A stretch of DNA of 64,000 bases from Saprospiraceae bacterium. GTDB lineage: Bacteria > Bacteroidota > Bacteroidia > Chitinophagales > Saprospiraceae. Of this stretch, positions 1 through 6,236 are shown in pieces. The stretch's first letter is position 1, and each line of letters starts with the position of its first letter. Location of the stretch: contig JAHDEL010000004.1 in the NCBI GenBank assembly GCA_020628855.1, positions 1 through 64,000 on the forward strand, read 5' to 3'. The translations under genes and the position numbers were made by a program. The notes below the pieces were generated by a model. That model saw only the letters and a program-made list of their open reading frames with translations. It made no database searches and was not told where the DNA came from.

Positions 1-3
1 GGT

Positions 4-639
4 CTACCCTCTCTTAGAGATATAACCACCTACAGTTTTTTGAAACTCTTCCAAAGTCTTCGTATAACCAGTCTTGCCAAGTGCTTCAAAACTATACTTA
101 CCACTATCGTCTTTGCTTGCGTCGAATACCCATATAGTTGGATATCCTCTCACTCCAAATGACTTTTGCAAGTTCATATTTTGTGCTGCAACATCTTGCG
201 GCAATCTGAAACGTCTTGGAAAATCTACTTCGAGTAAGACAACATTTTCGTCTGCCCACTTCTCAAAACCTGGTTGGTGAAAGACTGACTTATCAAGTCT
301 TTTACACCATCCACACCAATCACTACCAGTAAAGTTTGCCATGATAGGCTTTCCTGATTTTTGCGAAAGCTCATATGCCTGATCAAGATTGACTAACCAA
401 CCTTCATTCTTCGCACTATACGGCTTATTCGGATCTCTTGGTGGTGGCTGTTGTCTTTTTGCCTGAGGCTGATTGACGACTTTTCTTTGTGCTGGATTAT
501 TCACCACAGGTCTCTGCTGCTGTTGCTGAGTCGGTTGTTTTGCGACTTGTTTTGGTGTTTCAGCAGTTGTAGTTGCTTGCTCTCCTGAGTTGCATGCTAA
601 CACTCCAATGCATACTATGAATGCAATTAAATATCTCAT
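4..639 (-). CDS. Thioredoxin-fold lipoprotein
   Basis: A 211-residue lipoprotein. Residues 1-16 form a lipoprotein signal ending in a lipobox with Cys16 as the lipidated residue. Residues 20-75 are a Q/P/K-rich low-complexity linker, so the catalytic domain is probably held away from the membrane. A thioredoxin-like domain (about 80-208) has a CGWC redox motif at 109-112 in a DWCGWCK context and a likely cis-Pro in RGYP at 167. This pattern belongs to the thioredoxin_7/DUF255-like group of exported Bacteroidota disulfide proteins, which reduce or exchange disulfides in the cell envelope; the substrate is unknown. The gene is complete, with its stop at the window edge. It is divergent from a second thioredoxin-fold gene at 842, with a 21-bp inverted repeat between them. 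Confidence 0.85.
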   Translation of the reverse strand: MRYLIAFIVCIGVLACNSGEQATTTAETPKQVAKQPTQQQQQRPVVNNPAQRKVVNQPQAKRQQPPPRDPNKPYSAKNEGWLVNLDQAYELSQKSGKPIMANFTGSDWCGWCKRLDKSVFHQPGFEKWADENVVLLEVDFPRRFRLPQDVAAQNMNLQKSFGVRGYPTIWVFDASKDDSGKYSFEALGKTGYTKTLEEFQKTVGGYISKRG

Positions 640-673
640 GTTTAAAATTTTGACAAAGATTATGAATTATTAT

Positions 674-694
674 AACATATTGTAATAATATGTT
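674..694. promoter_or_regulatory. Inverted repeat between divergent thioredoxin-fold genes
   Basis: AACATATT, 5 bases, AATATGTT: a perfect 8-bp inverted repeat in the 202-bp AT-rich spacer between the divergent genes ending at 639 and starting at 842. It is the size and symmetry of a dimeric repressor operator. Its AACAT/ATGTT half-sites resemble the palindrome in front of the nearby MarR gene (1949-1962). Operator function is inferred; AT-rich chance symmetry is possible. Confidence 0.35.
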
Positions 695-829
695 CTTAGC
701 AATACTTATAACATAGCGTAAAACGTCTTGTTGTGACTGTCAGTATACTTTTCATTCAATTATTGAGATAATCGAGAGTTTCGAGGAGAATTTGACATTC
801 TATTAACCTTCATACTTCTTTCAAAAGAC

Positions 830-837
830 TACATTTG
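830..837 (+). promoter_or_regulatory. -7 promoter element, thioredoxin-fold gene
   Basis: TACATTTG matches the Bacteroidota -7 consensus TAnnTTTG exactly and lies 4 bases before the ATG at 842. No TTG is seen at the expected -33 distance. Such closeness predicts a transcript starting at or next to the start codon. Confidence 0.5.
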
Positions 838-841
838 GCTT

Positions 842-1429
842 ATGAGATTACTCCTACTATTTTGTTGCCTTTCGGTAAATGTCTTATTAGCACAACACGA
901 TGATATCAAATGGTATACTTGGGAAGAAGCCATGGAACTGGGCAAAGAGACTCCTAAAAAATATTACATTGATCTCTACACAGACTGGTGTAGTTGGTGT
1001 AAATACATGGACCAAACCACCTTCACGAATAGAGATGTGGCAGCTCTACTCAATGAACACTTCTATCCAATTAAGTTCAATGCTGAGCAAAAAGACTCTA
1101 TTATGTTCAATGGTAAGAAATTTGGCTTTGTAGATAATGGTGGCAGAGGATTCCATGATCTTGCTTTTTCATTAACGAAAGGCCAATTGGGTTATCCATC
1201 ATTCGTGTTTCTCGATGAAGAGTATACTAGGATTATGGTTTCTCCGGGCTATAAAGATGAATTTGCACTCCAAGAAGAACTCAACTTTGCTATTGCCGAA
1301 GCTTATAAAAAGATGAGCTTCGAAGATTATCAAGCCAGAGGGTCTGATAAAGCAACAACTAAGACTGTCCAAAAACTAGAAAAAAAAGCTAGAAAGAAAC
1401 GGCTAAAAAAAGAAAAAGACCACCAATAA
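842..1429 (+). CDS. Exported thioredoxin-fold protein
   Basis: A 195-residue protein with a signal peptide (1-17, cleavage near LLA|Q) and a thioredoxin-like domain carrying CSWC at 50-53 in a DWCSWCK context. It has the same DUF255/thioredoxin_7-like layout as the lipoprotein at 4-639 but lacks a lipobox, so it should be soluble in the periplasm or processed by signal peptidase I. The last 30 residues are very lysine-rich. Expected role: thiol-disulfide exchange in the envelope; partners are unknown. The last three codons and the stop lie inside a terminator hairpin (1417-1439). The ATG is supported by the signal peptide and by a -7 element 4 bases upstream. Confidence 0.82.
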   Translation: MRLLLLFCCLSVNVLLAQHDDIKWYTWEEAMELGKETPKKYYIDLYTDWCSWCKYMDQTTFTNRDVAALLNEHFYPIKFNAEQKDSIMFNGKKFGFVDNGGRGFHDLAFSLTKGQLGYPSFVFLDEEYTRIMVSPGYKDEFALQEELNFAIAEAYKKMSFEDYQARGSDKATTKTVQKLEKKARKKRLKKEKDHQ

Positions 1430-1439
1430 CTGGTGGTCT
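1417..1439. terminator. Bidirectional rho-independent terminator
   Basis: AGACCACCA, 5-base loop, TGGTGGTCT: a perfect 9-bp stem between two convergent genes. It is followed by ATTTTC on the plus strand, and on the minus strand by a T-rich tract made by the A-rich 3' end of the upstream gene. The stop codon of the plus-strand gene (1427-1429) lies in the loop. Confidence 0.85.
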
Positions 1440-1455
1440 ATTTTCTGGGGTTATG

Positions 1456-1920
1456 CTATTTAACCTGGGGATCTACCCGTAATTGATCGAGTAGCAGATT
1501 AAGCATCTCTGTTTGTTCTTTATCAAGATGTACCAATTCTCTAAATTGTACTAGGACTTTTTCATTAATGCGATTGAGCAAAGTATCTCCATTTTTTGAT
1601 ATATGAATATCTACTTTTCGTTGATCGCAAGAACGCACTTGTTTTGTCACAATACCCTTACTAGCCATCCTATCCACTATCCTACTGACATCAGACATTT
1701 TATCTAACATACGCAGTCTTATCTCAGAAGTCGACAGTGGTTCATTACTTCCTCTTAATATCCTAAGAATATTATATTGCTTGAGGGTAATATCATAGGC
1801 TTCTAGTAAAGCCTTTTGTTTATTGATCAGCCAGTTACTGGTGTAAAGGATGTTAACTAAAGCTTCTTCTCGCCCATCTTCGAAAGGCTTGGTTTGCTTT
1901 AGGGCAGTTAACAAGTTCAT
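1456..1920 (-). CDS. MarR-family transcriptional regulator
   Basis: A 154-residue protein with the MarR winged helix-turn-helix fold: N-terminal dimerization helices, a HTH at about 60-92 (including SDVSRIVDRMASKGI) and a wing with the CDQRKVDIHISKNG pattern at 98-111. MarR proteins are dimeric repressors or activators that bind palindromes of roughly 16-20 bp and respond to phenolics, oxidants or other ligands. Cys98 near the wing could be redox-sensitive, but that is a guess. A palindrome at 1949-1962 lies just upstream of its -7 element and is a candidate autoregulatory site. It is convergent with the thioredoxin-fold gene at 842. Confidence 0.88.
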   Translation of the reverse strand: MNLLTALKQTKPFEDGREEALVNILYTSNWLINKQKALLEAYDITLKQYNILRILRGSNEPLSTSEIRLRMLDKMSDVSRIVDRMASKGIVTKQVRSCDQRKVDIHISKNGDTLLNRINEKVLVQFRELVHLDKEQTEMLNLLLDQLRVDPQVK

Positions 1921-1928
1921 CAGCGATG

Positions 1929-1962
1929 CAAAATTAATGAAAAATTATAATGTTCTAACATT
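1929..1962 (-). promoter_or_regulatory. Putative marR promoter and operator
   Basis: The minus strand has TAATTTTG (1929-1936), an exact TAnnTTTG -7 element 8 bases before the MarR start. Upstream, at 1949-1962, is the perfect palindrome AATGTT-CT-AACATT, covering the space between -7 and -33 where a repressor would block RNA polymerase. Autoregulation is typical of MarR genes; here it is inferred. Confidence 0.45.
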
Positions 1963-1979
1963 GAGAAACCAACTATGTT

Positions 1980-2804
1980 TTAGAATTTGCTTTCTAATAA
2001 GCGTTGCATAGCAGATTGCAATCTGAGAGCTGATGTTCTTGCTGCTTGAGCAAAGTCAGGTTTTGAAGAGGAAAAGATGATTCCTCTTGAACTATTAACC
2101 AAAAGACCTACATCTGCATTTGCTCCATGGTTAAATACCTTTTCCAGATCTCCTCCTTGGGCTCCAACACCAGGCACTAGCAAAAAATGATTAGGAATGG
2201 TTTTCCTTATTTCAGATAAATATTCAGGCTTTGTGGCTCCTACAACATACATGATTTGATCTTCGGTTCCCCAAGACTGAGTTCTCTCAAGTACTTGATT
2301 GTATAGCGGAATCCCTTCAGTATCTTCAATCATCTGAAAATCCTTACTACCCTTGTTAGAGGTTAATGCCAGGATAATTGTCCACTTCTCTTCAAAACTG
2401 AGGAAAGGCTTTAACGAATCTTCTCCCATATAGGGTGCAACTGTAATCGCATCACACTGCGCTTCCTCAAAAAATGCTTTTGCATACTGAAGACTAGTGT
2501 TGCCTATGTCACCACGTTTTGCATCGGCAATAATGAGATGTGTACTAGGGATATAGTTTACTGTAGCTTGGAAAGCTTCCCAACCTTTAACCCCGAGGCT
2601 TTCGTAAAATGCTGTATTGATTTTGTAGGCTACGCAAAGATCTTTTGTATGATCAATGATATGCTTATTGAAGGTTAGTACTGGGTTGTCAGATGACAAA
2701 ACACTTGAAGGCAATCTGGATATATCAGAATCAAGACCAACACAAAGAAAAGAGCGCTTAGACAAGATTTGTTCAGCTAGCCAAGCTTTGTTCTTTACTA
2801 TCAT
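1980..2804 (-). CDS. pyrF: Orotidine 5'-phosphate decarboxylase
   Basis: A 274-residue TIM-barrel enzyme that decarboxylates orotidine monophosphate to UMP, the last step of de novo pyrimidine synthesis, in the cytosol. The catalytic D-x-K-x-x-D signature is in DAKRGDIGNT (Asp94, Lys96, Asp99). CVGLDSD near residue 21 and the phosphate-binding GVGAQGGD loop near 215-222 also fit. The length and motif spacing match the longer type 2 PyrF family rather than the 230-residue E. coli type. The ATG overlaps the end of the NifU-domain gene by 4 bases, so the two are probably co-translated. Confidence 0.95.
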   Translation of the reverse strand: MIVKNKAWLAEQILSKRSFLCVGLDSDISRLPSSVLSSDNPVLTFNKHIIDHTKDLCVAYKINTAFYESLGVKGWEAFQATVNYIPSTHLIIADAKRGDIGNTSLQYAKAFFEEAQCDAITVAPYMGEDSLKPFLSFEEKWTIILALTSNKGSKDFQMIEDTEGIPLYNQVLERTQSWGTEDQIMYVVGATKPEYLSEIRKTIPNHFLLVPGVGAQGGDLEKVFNHGANADVGLLVNSSRGIIFSSSKPDFAQAARTSALRLQSAMQRLLESKF

Positions 2805-3061
2805 GCACCTACACCATTGACTGCAACAACATGGGTGACTTGCGGTACCCTCTGCTTAATAGTCTGCTCCACACCAGCTCGCATTGTCATGGCAGACATT
2901 GAACATGATTCACAGTTTCCTAACCACTTAATTTTCACCGTATTATCATCATCTATATCTACAACTTCAATATTCCCTCCATCAACTGCAAGGTGAGGTC
3001 GAAGCTCATTGAGTGCTTCATCAATTAATTGGATGAGTTCTTGTTTTTTTGCTGTAGACAT
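2801..3061 (-). CDS. NifU-domain Fe-S cluster scaffold/carrier
   Basis: An 86-residue protein that is essentially one NifU C-terminal domain, with the cluster-binding CxxC pair in CESCSM (Cys50, Cys53) after the typical HLAVDGGNIEVVDI stretch. Such proteins bind a labile [4Fe-4S] cluster across a dimer and hand it to apo-enzymes. It is preceded by its own strong promoter and sits just downstream of an Mrp-type ATPase gene, another Fe-S carrier. It overlaps pyrF by 4 bases, although PyrF itself needs no cluster. Confidence 0.93.
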   Translation of the reverse strand: MSTAKKQELIQLIDEALNELRPHLAVDGGNIEVVDIDDDNTVKIKWLGNCESCSMSAMTMRAGVEQTIKQRVPQVTHVVAVNGVGA

Positions 3062-3066
3062 TGGTA

Positions 3067-3096
3067 CAAAGATAAGTGTATTCAGACTAATAACAA
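3067..3096 (-). promoter_or_regulatory. Consensus Bacteroidota promoter for nifU-pyrF
   Basis: The minus strand reads TTG (3094-3096), 19 bases, TATCTTTG (3067-3074), a full match to the Bacteroidota primary sigma consensus TTG-N19-TAnnTTTG. The -7 element ends 5 bases before the ATG, so transcription should begin at or next to the start codon. It also means nifU-pyrF can be expressed independently of the upstream mrp gene. Confidence 0.75.
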
Positions 3097-3108
3097 GTTA
3101 GACTTTAT

Positions 3109-4191
3109 CTAGGTGACTTTGACTATACTAGATGCGTCTTTGGTATTCTTTCTTATGTTCAAGGCTTGGATAAATTGCGTCGTCATACTGTCAAAGTAGC
3201 TATAGACTATCTGTGCTTTATCAAGTGTAATAGGTTTACCATTATCACCTGCTTCTCTAACACCTTCCACTAAAGGGATGTTCCCTAACAGTGGAGTTTG
3301 CCCCATTTTTGCTAATTCTTCCCCACCACCTTGACCAAAGAGATAATATTTATTCTCTGGTAGCTCTTTAGGAGTAAACCACGACATATTTTCTACAACA
3401 CCTAATACCGGAACATTCACATTTGGTAATAGAAACATATTCATCGCTTTCAAAGCATCTGCAACTGCAACTTGTTGCGGTGTGGTCACGATTATCGCCC
3501 CTGTTATTGGTAATGTCTGGACCATGGTTAACTGGATATCACCAGTCCCTGGGGGTAAGTCAATGATGAGAAAATCCAGCTCTGGCCAAATAGTATCATA
3601 GACAAACTGTTTGATGATACCTCCAAGCCTTGGGCCTCTTAACACTACAGCTTGTTCCTCTTCGAGCAAGTATCCTAATGATATGGTATGTAGCCCATAT
3701 TGTTCAATAGGTACAATCTTAGGCTTATCAGCTACCTTCTTTATCTGAGGTCTCTTCCCTCTCAGACCAAGCATAGTTGGCATAGAAGGACCATACAAAT
3801 CAGCATCCATAAGTCCCACCTTAAATCCTCTATCCTTGAGGCAAAGTGCTAGATTTGCTGACATTGTAGACTTTCCTACTCCTCCTTTCCCTGAAGCAAC
3901 TGCAATGATATTGGTAATTTGCGGCAAAGGAGTTGAAGGCGCTTGCTGCGCTTTCTTAAAGGAGATTAGCACCTGAGCTTCAGGGTATTTTGCTTGTATT
4001 TTTTGCTCAGCCTCAGCCAATAATACCATCTTCAGATTTTCTTCTGAGGGATGGAGAACCATGGCAAAAGAGACCTTATTGTCGCGGACTTGGTAGTCCA
4101 TCATTTTTCCACTATCTACAATATTCTTTCCTGTATTTGGATTGAGTATCGTTCGTAAAATATCTAGAATCGTATTATTATCTAATGCCAT
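3109..4191 (-). CDS. Mrp/NBP35-family Fe-S carrier ATPase
   Basis: A 360-residue P-loop ATPase of the Mrp/ApbC family. Residues 1-85 are a DUF59 (MIP18-like) domain. The deviant Walker A is GKGGVGKST at 101-109, followed by MDADLYGPS and LIIDLPPGTGD, all diagnostic of the family. These proteins carry and transfer Fe-S clusters in an ATP-dependent way. The CPxC pair that normally bridges the cluster after VENMS is absent: the segment reads NMSWFTPKELPENKYY, and there is no CxxC anywhere, so cluster binding must differ or depend on a partner. The NifU-domain gene next door is an obvious candidate partner. It lies 79 bases downstream of the ABC cluster on the same strand. Confidence 0.92.
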   Translation of the reverse strand: MALDNNTILDILRTILNPNTGKNIVDSGKMMDYQVRDNKVSFAMVLHPSEENLKMVLLAEAEQKIQAKYPEAQVLISFKKAQQAPSTPLPQITNIIAVASGKGGVGKSTMSANLALCLKDRGFKVGLMDADLYGPSMPTMLGLRGKRPQIKKVADKPKIVPIEQYGLHTISLGYLLEEEQAVVLRGPRLGGIIKQFVYDTIWPELDFLIIDLPPGTGDIQLTMVQTLPITGAIIVTTPQQVAVADALKAMNMFLLPNVNVPVLGVVENMSWFTPKELPENKYYLFGQGGGEELAKMGQTPLLGNIPLVEGVREAGDNGKPITLDKAQIVYSYFDSMTTQFIQALNIRKNTKDASSIVKVT

Positions 4192-4221
4192 AGTGTATCC
4201 TTCTATTGATTGGACATGATT

Positions 4222-4237
4222 TGAACAGATTTGTTCA
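4222..4237. repeat. Inverted repeat upstream of mrp
   Basis: TGAACA-GATT-TGTTCA, flanked outside by ATGA and TCAT that can extend pairing across a 2-base bulge. It lies in the 79-bp gap between the ABC ATPase gene and mrp, on the transcribed side of both. It could be an operator or a weak transcript hairpin; no U-tract follows it. Confidence 0.3.
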
Positions 4238-4270
4238 TCATTTCATTCACTCTTTCGAAAAATGCTTAGA

Positions 4271-5077
4271 TTATCCCATATCACTCACTTCCATCATTGT
4301 ATCCTCTACCAAATGGACTAGTTCGGTATACTTCGGGTCTCTCTTTGTCTCTCGCGTCCTAATTAAAGGCAAATCTATTGGTATGTGTCTTACAAATTGA
4401 GATGGTGCTGACTTCATGATATAGATATCATCCGCTAAGTAAACTGCCTCAGCAATATCATGTGTAACAAAGATGACAGTGCTTTGGAATTTGTTCCAGA
4501 GATTAGAAAGCAATTCTTGCATTTGTAATCTAGTCCTAATGTCTAGGGCACCAAACGGTTCGTCCATTAATATGATTTCAGGATTAGCAATGATACTTCT
4601 CGCAATCGCAACCCTTTGTAATTGACCTCCTGATAGTGTTGGGTATTGAGCATACTTCCATTCATGGCCTTCAAGACCAACTAGTCGAATAAGTTCTCTT
4701 GCCTTCTCTTCTCTTTCTAGCTTAGGGACACCTTTATACTTCAGAGCCAAAGCAACATTCTCAAGAACAGTCAGCCATGGCAAAGAAGAATATTGTTGAA
4801 AAACCATACTCACACGATTATCCTCTGTTACAGCTTTGCCATTAATCTTGACAACTCCCTCAGTTGGCTTCTGGAGTCCTGCAATGTAACGGAGCAAGGT
4901 AGATTTTCCACAACCAGACATCCCTAGTATTACAATAAACTGCCCTTGGTCAGGTTTGTCTTCTATTAAAAACTCTAAGTCTTTAATAATCCAATTCTGA
5001 CCGCCATCATAACTCTGGCATACCCTATTGAGTTCAATAATATTCTTTCGATCTGCCTTGTCAGTAAATAGACTCAT
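4271..5077 (-). CDS. ABC transporter ATP-binding protein (NitT/TauT type)
   Basis: A 268-residue nucleotide-binding subunit. Walker A is GMSGCGKST (52-60), the Q-loop is in VFQQYSSLPW, the signature is LSGGQ at 148-152, Walker B is IILMDE near 168-173, and the switch His is in VIFVTHDIAEAVYLADD. The sequence pattern is that of the SsuB/TauB/NrtD group, which powers uptake of nitrate, sulfonates, taurine or related small anions with NMT1-like binding proteins. It overlaps the permease gene by 4 bases (ATGA), so it is translationally coupled to it. The substrate cannot be told from the sequence. Confidence 0.92.
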   Translation of the reverse strand: MSLFTDKADRKNIIELNRVCQSYDGGQNWIIKDLEFLIEDKPDQGQFIVILGMSGCGKSTLLRYIAGLQKPTEGVVKINGKAVTEDNRVSMVFQQYSSLPWLTVLENVALALKYKGVPKLEREEKARELIRLVGLEGHEWKYAQYPTLSGGQLQRVAIARSIIANPEIILMDEPFGALDIRTRLQMQELLSNLWNKFQSTVIFVTHDIAEAVYLADDIYIMKSAPSQFVRHIPIDLPLIRTRETKRDPKYTELVHLVEDTMMEVSDMG

Positions 5078-6234
5078 AGTGTTTTGGCCGTAGCTGGTTT
5101 TTTATAGAGTAGCGGTTCTACATACTTTCTCAATTTGAAAAAGATGATAGCTAAGAATATTGAGTGCACTACCCAACAGGTATCTTCAAAGAGGTACGAA
5201 ATGAGATTAATTCCACCAAGTATCCCTAACAGTTCGTCTAAGGCTAAAAGCACATAGATTCCCAGCCCTATCCACACAGCAGCCTGTAAGAAATAGTCAA
5301 TAATAAGATCAACCATTGTAGGTGCCTTTATTTCAGAGCTGTATTGATCTTTGACTTGGTATTTATGCGGAAAAAACTTCTTGTCTAGGTAAAGAAATAC
5401 TCTATCCTGTATTAGTCCTATCAAAATAAATATGATCAATATGGCGAACACTTTATCCGGCCTTCCCATCCTTTTCCCTGCCTTATAAATGAGTGATCCT
5501 AGCCCACCTTGGTCTCCAATACCTTCTGCTACAATGATATAAGTCCAACTAATTGCCGTTAATACTCTCACATCGTCAGACAATTTAGAAAGTACAGCCG
5601 GAATATAAACAGACCGAATTGTTTGCCAGGTTGAAGCACCTAATGTATAGACTGTTTTGACGTAGACATCCCTTACTTCTTTAATCCGTTGAATAATGAC
5701 CGGCACCAAGTATATCATGATACCAAATGCTAAGAAATTCACTTTGAGTGGTGTCCCGATACCATAGGCAGAGACAAAGATTCCTGTGACTGCTGTCAAG
5801 GGGATGAATCGATAAGCATCTATTTGGGATTGAAAGGATGCATTGAACAATGGAAATAAACCAATGATAAATGCGAGCGGTAATGACCAAAGGAGTGCTT
5901 TGATATAACCCCCAATGTTAAATCCAAGAGATAGACAAAGATTCTTAAAGAGATTGCCATCTTTATACAAGTCCTTGTAAGCACAAATGACGGAGTTATT
6001 TCGTTTAGCTACCTGATTCGTGATTACTTTGCCAAACTCATCCTCGTAAGTCTGCTCTACCATGATGGTATCACAAGCGCTAAATGGCTTTGGCAGTATA
6101 CCATTTGGCACCACAGGATCACTACCTGAAGACAAAGCCATCCAGACTCCCAATATAAACAGGAAGCCTAAGAGACCAAATATCAGTCTTTGTTGCTGAG
6201 AGACTGGACCTCTCAATTTAAACATCCAAGACAT
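5074..6234 (-). CDS. ABC transporter permease, enlarged
   Basis: A 386-residue inner-membrane permease of the BPD_transp_1 (SsuC/TauC-like) type. The EAA-loop that contacts the ATPase is in YTLGASTWQTIRSVYIPAVL. Two features are unusual. Between the first and second membrane segments there is a hydrophilic insert of about 60 residues (about 37-95, with Cys54 and Cys84), predicted on the periplasmic side. After the core (about 110-300) there is a further membrane pair at about 313-370. Typical SsuC/TauC permeases are 250-290 residues. It overlaps the ATPase gene and lies 2 bases after the binding-protein gene, so all three should be one unit. Confidence 0.88.
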   Translation of the reverse strand: MSWMFKLRGPVSQQQRLIFGLLGFLFILGVWMALSSGSDPVVPNGILPKPFSACDTIMVEQTYEDEFGKVITNQVAKRNNSVICAYKDLYKDGNLFKNLCLSLGFNIGGYIKALLWSLPLAFIIGLFPLFNASFQSQIDAYRFIPLTAVTGIFVSAYGIGTPLKVNFLAFGIMIYLVPVIIQRIKEVRDVYVKTVYTLGASTWQTIRSVYIPAVLSKLSDDVRVLTAISWTYIIVAEGIGDQGGLGSLIYKAGKRMGRPDKVFAILIIFILIGLIQDRVFLYLDKKFFPHKYQVKDQYSSEIKAPTMVDLIIDYFLQAAVWIGLGIYVLLALDELLGILGGINLISYLFEDTCWVVHSIFLAIIFFKLRKYVEPLLYKKPATAKTL

Positions 6235-6236
6235 AT

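Noticed and set aside
4206-4400. 64-codon plus-strand ORF near the mrp/ABC boundary
   Set aside because: It mostly lies antisense to the ABC ATPase gene and its composition follows that gene.
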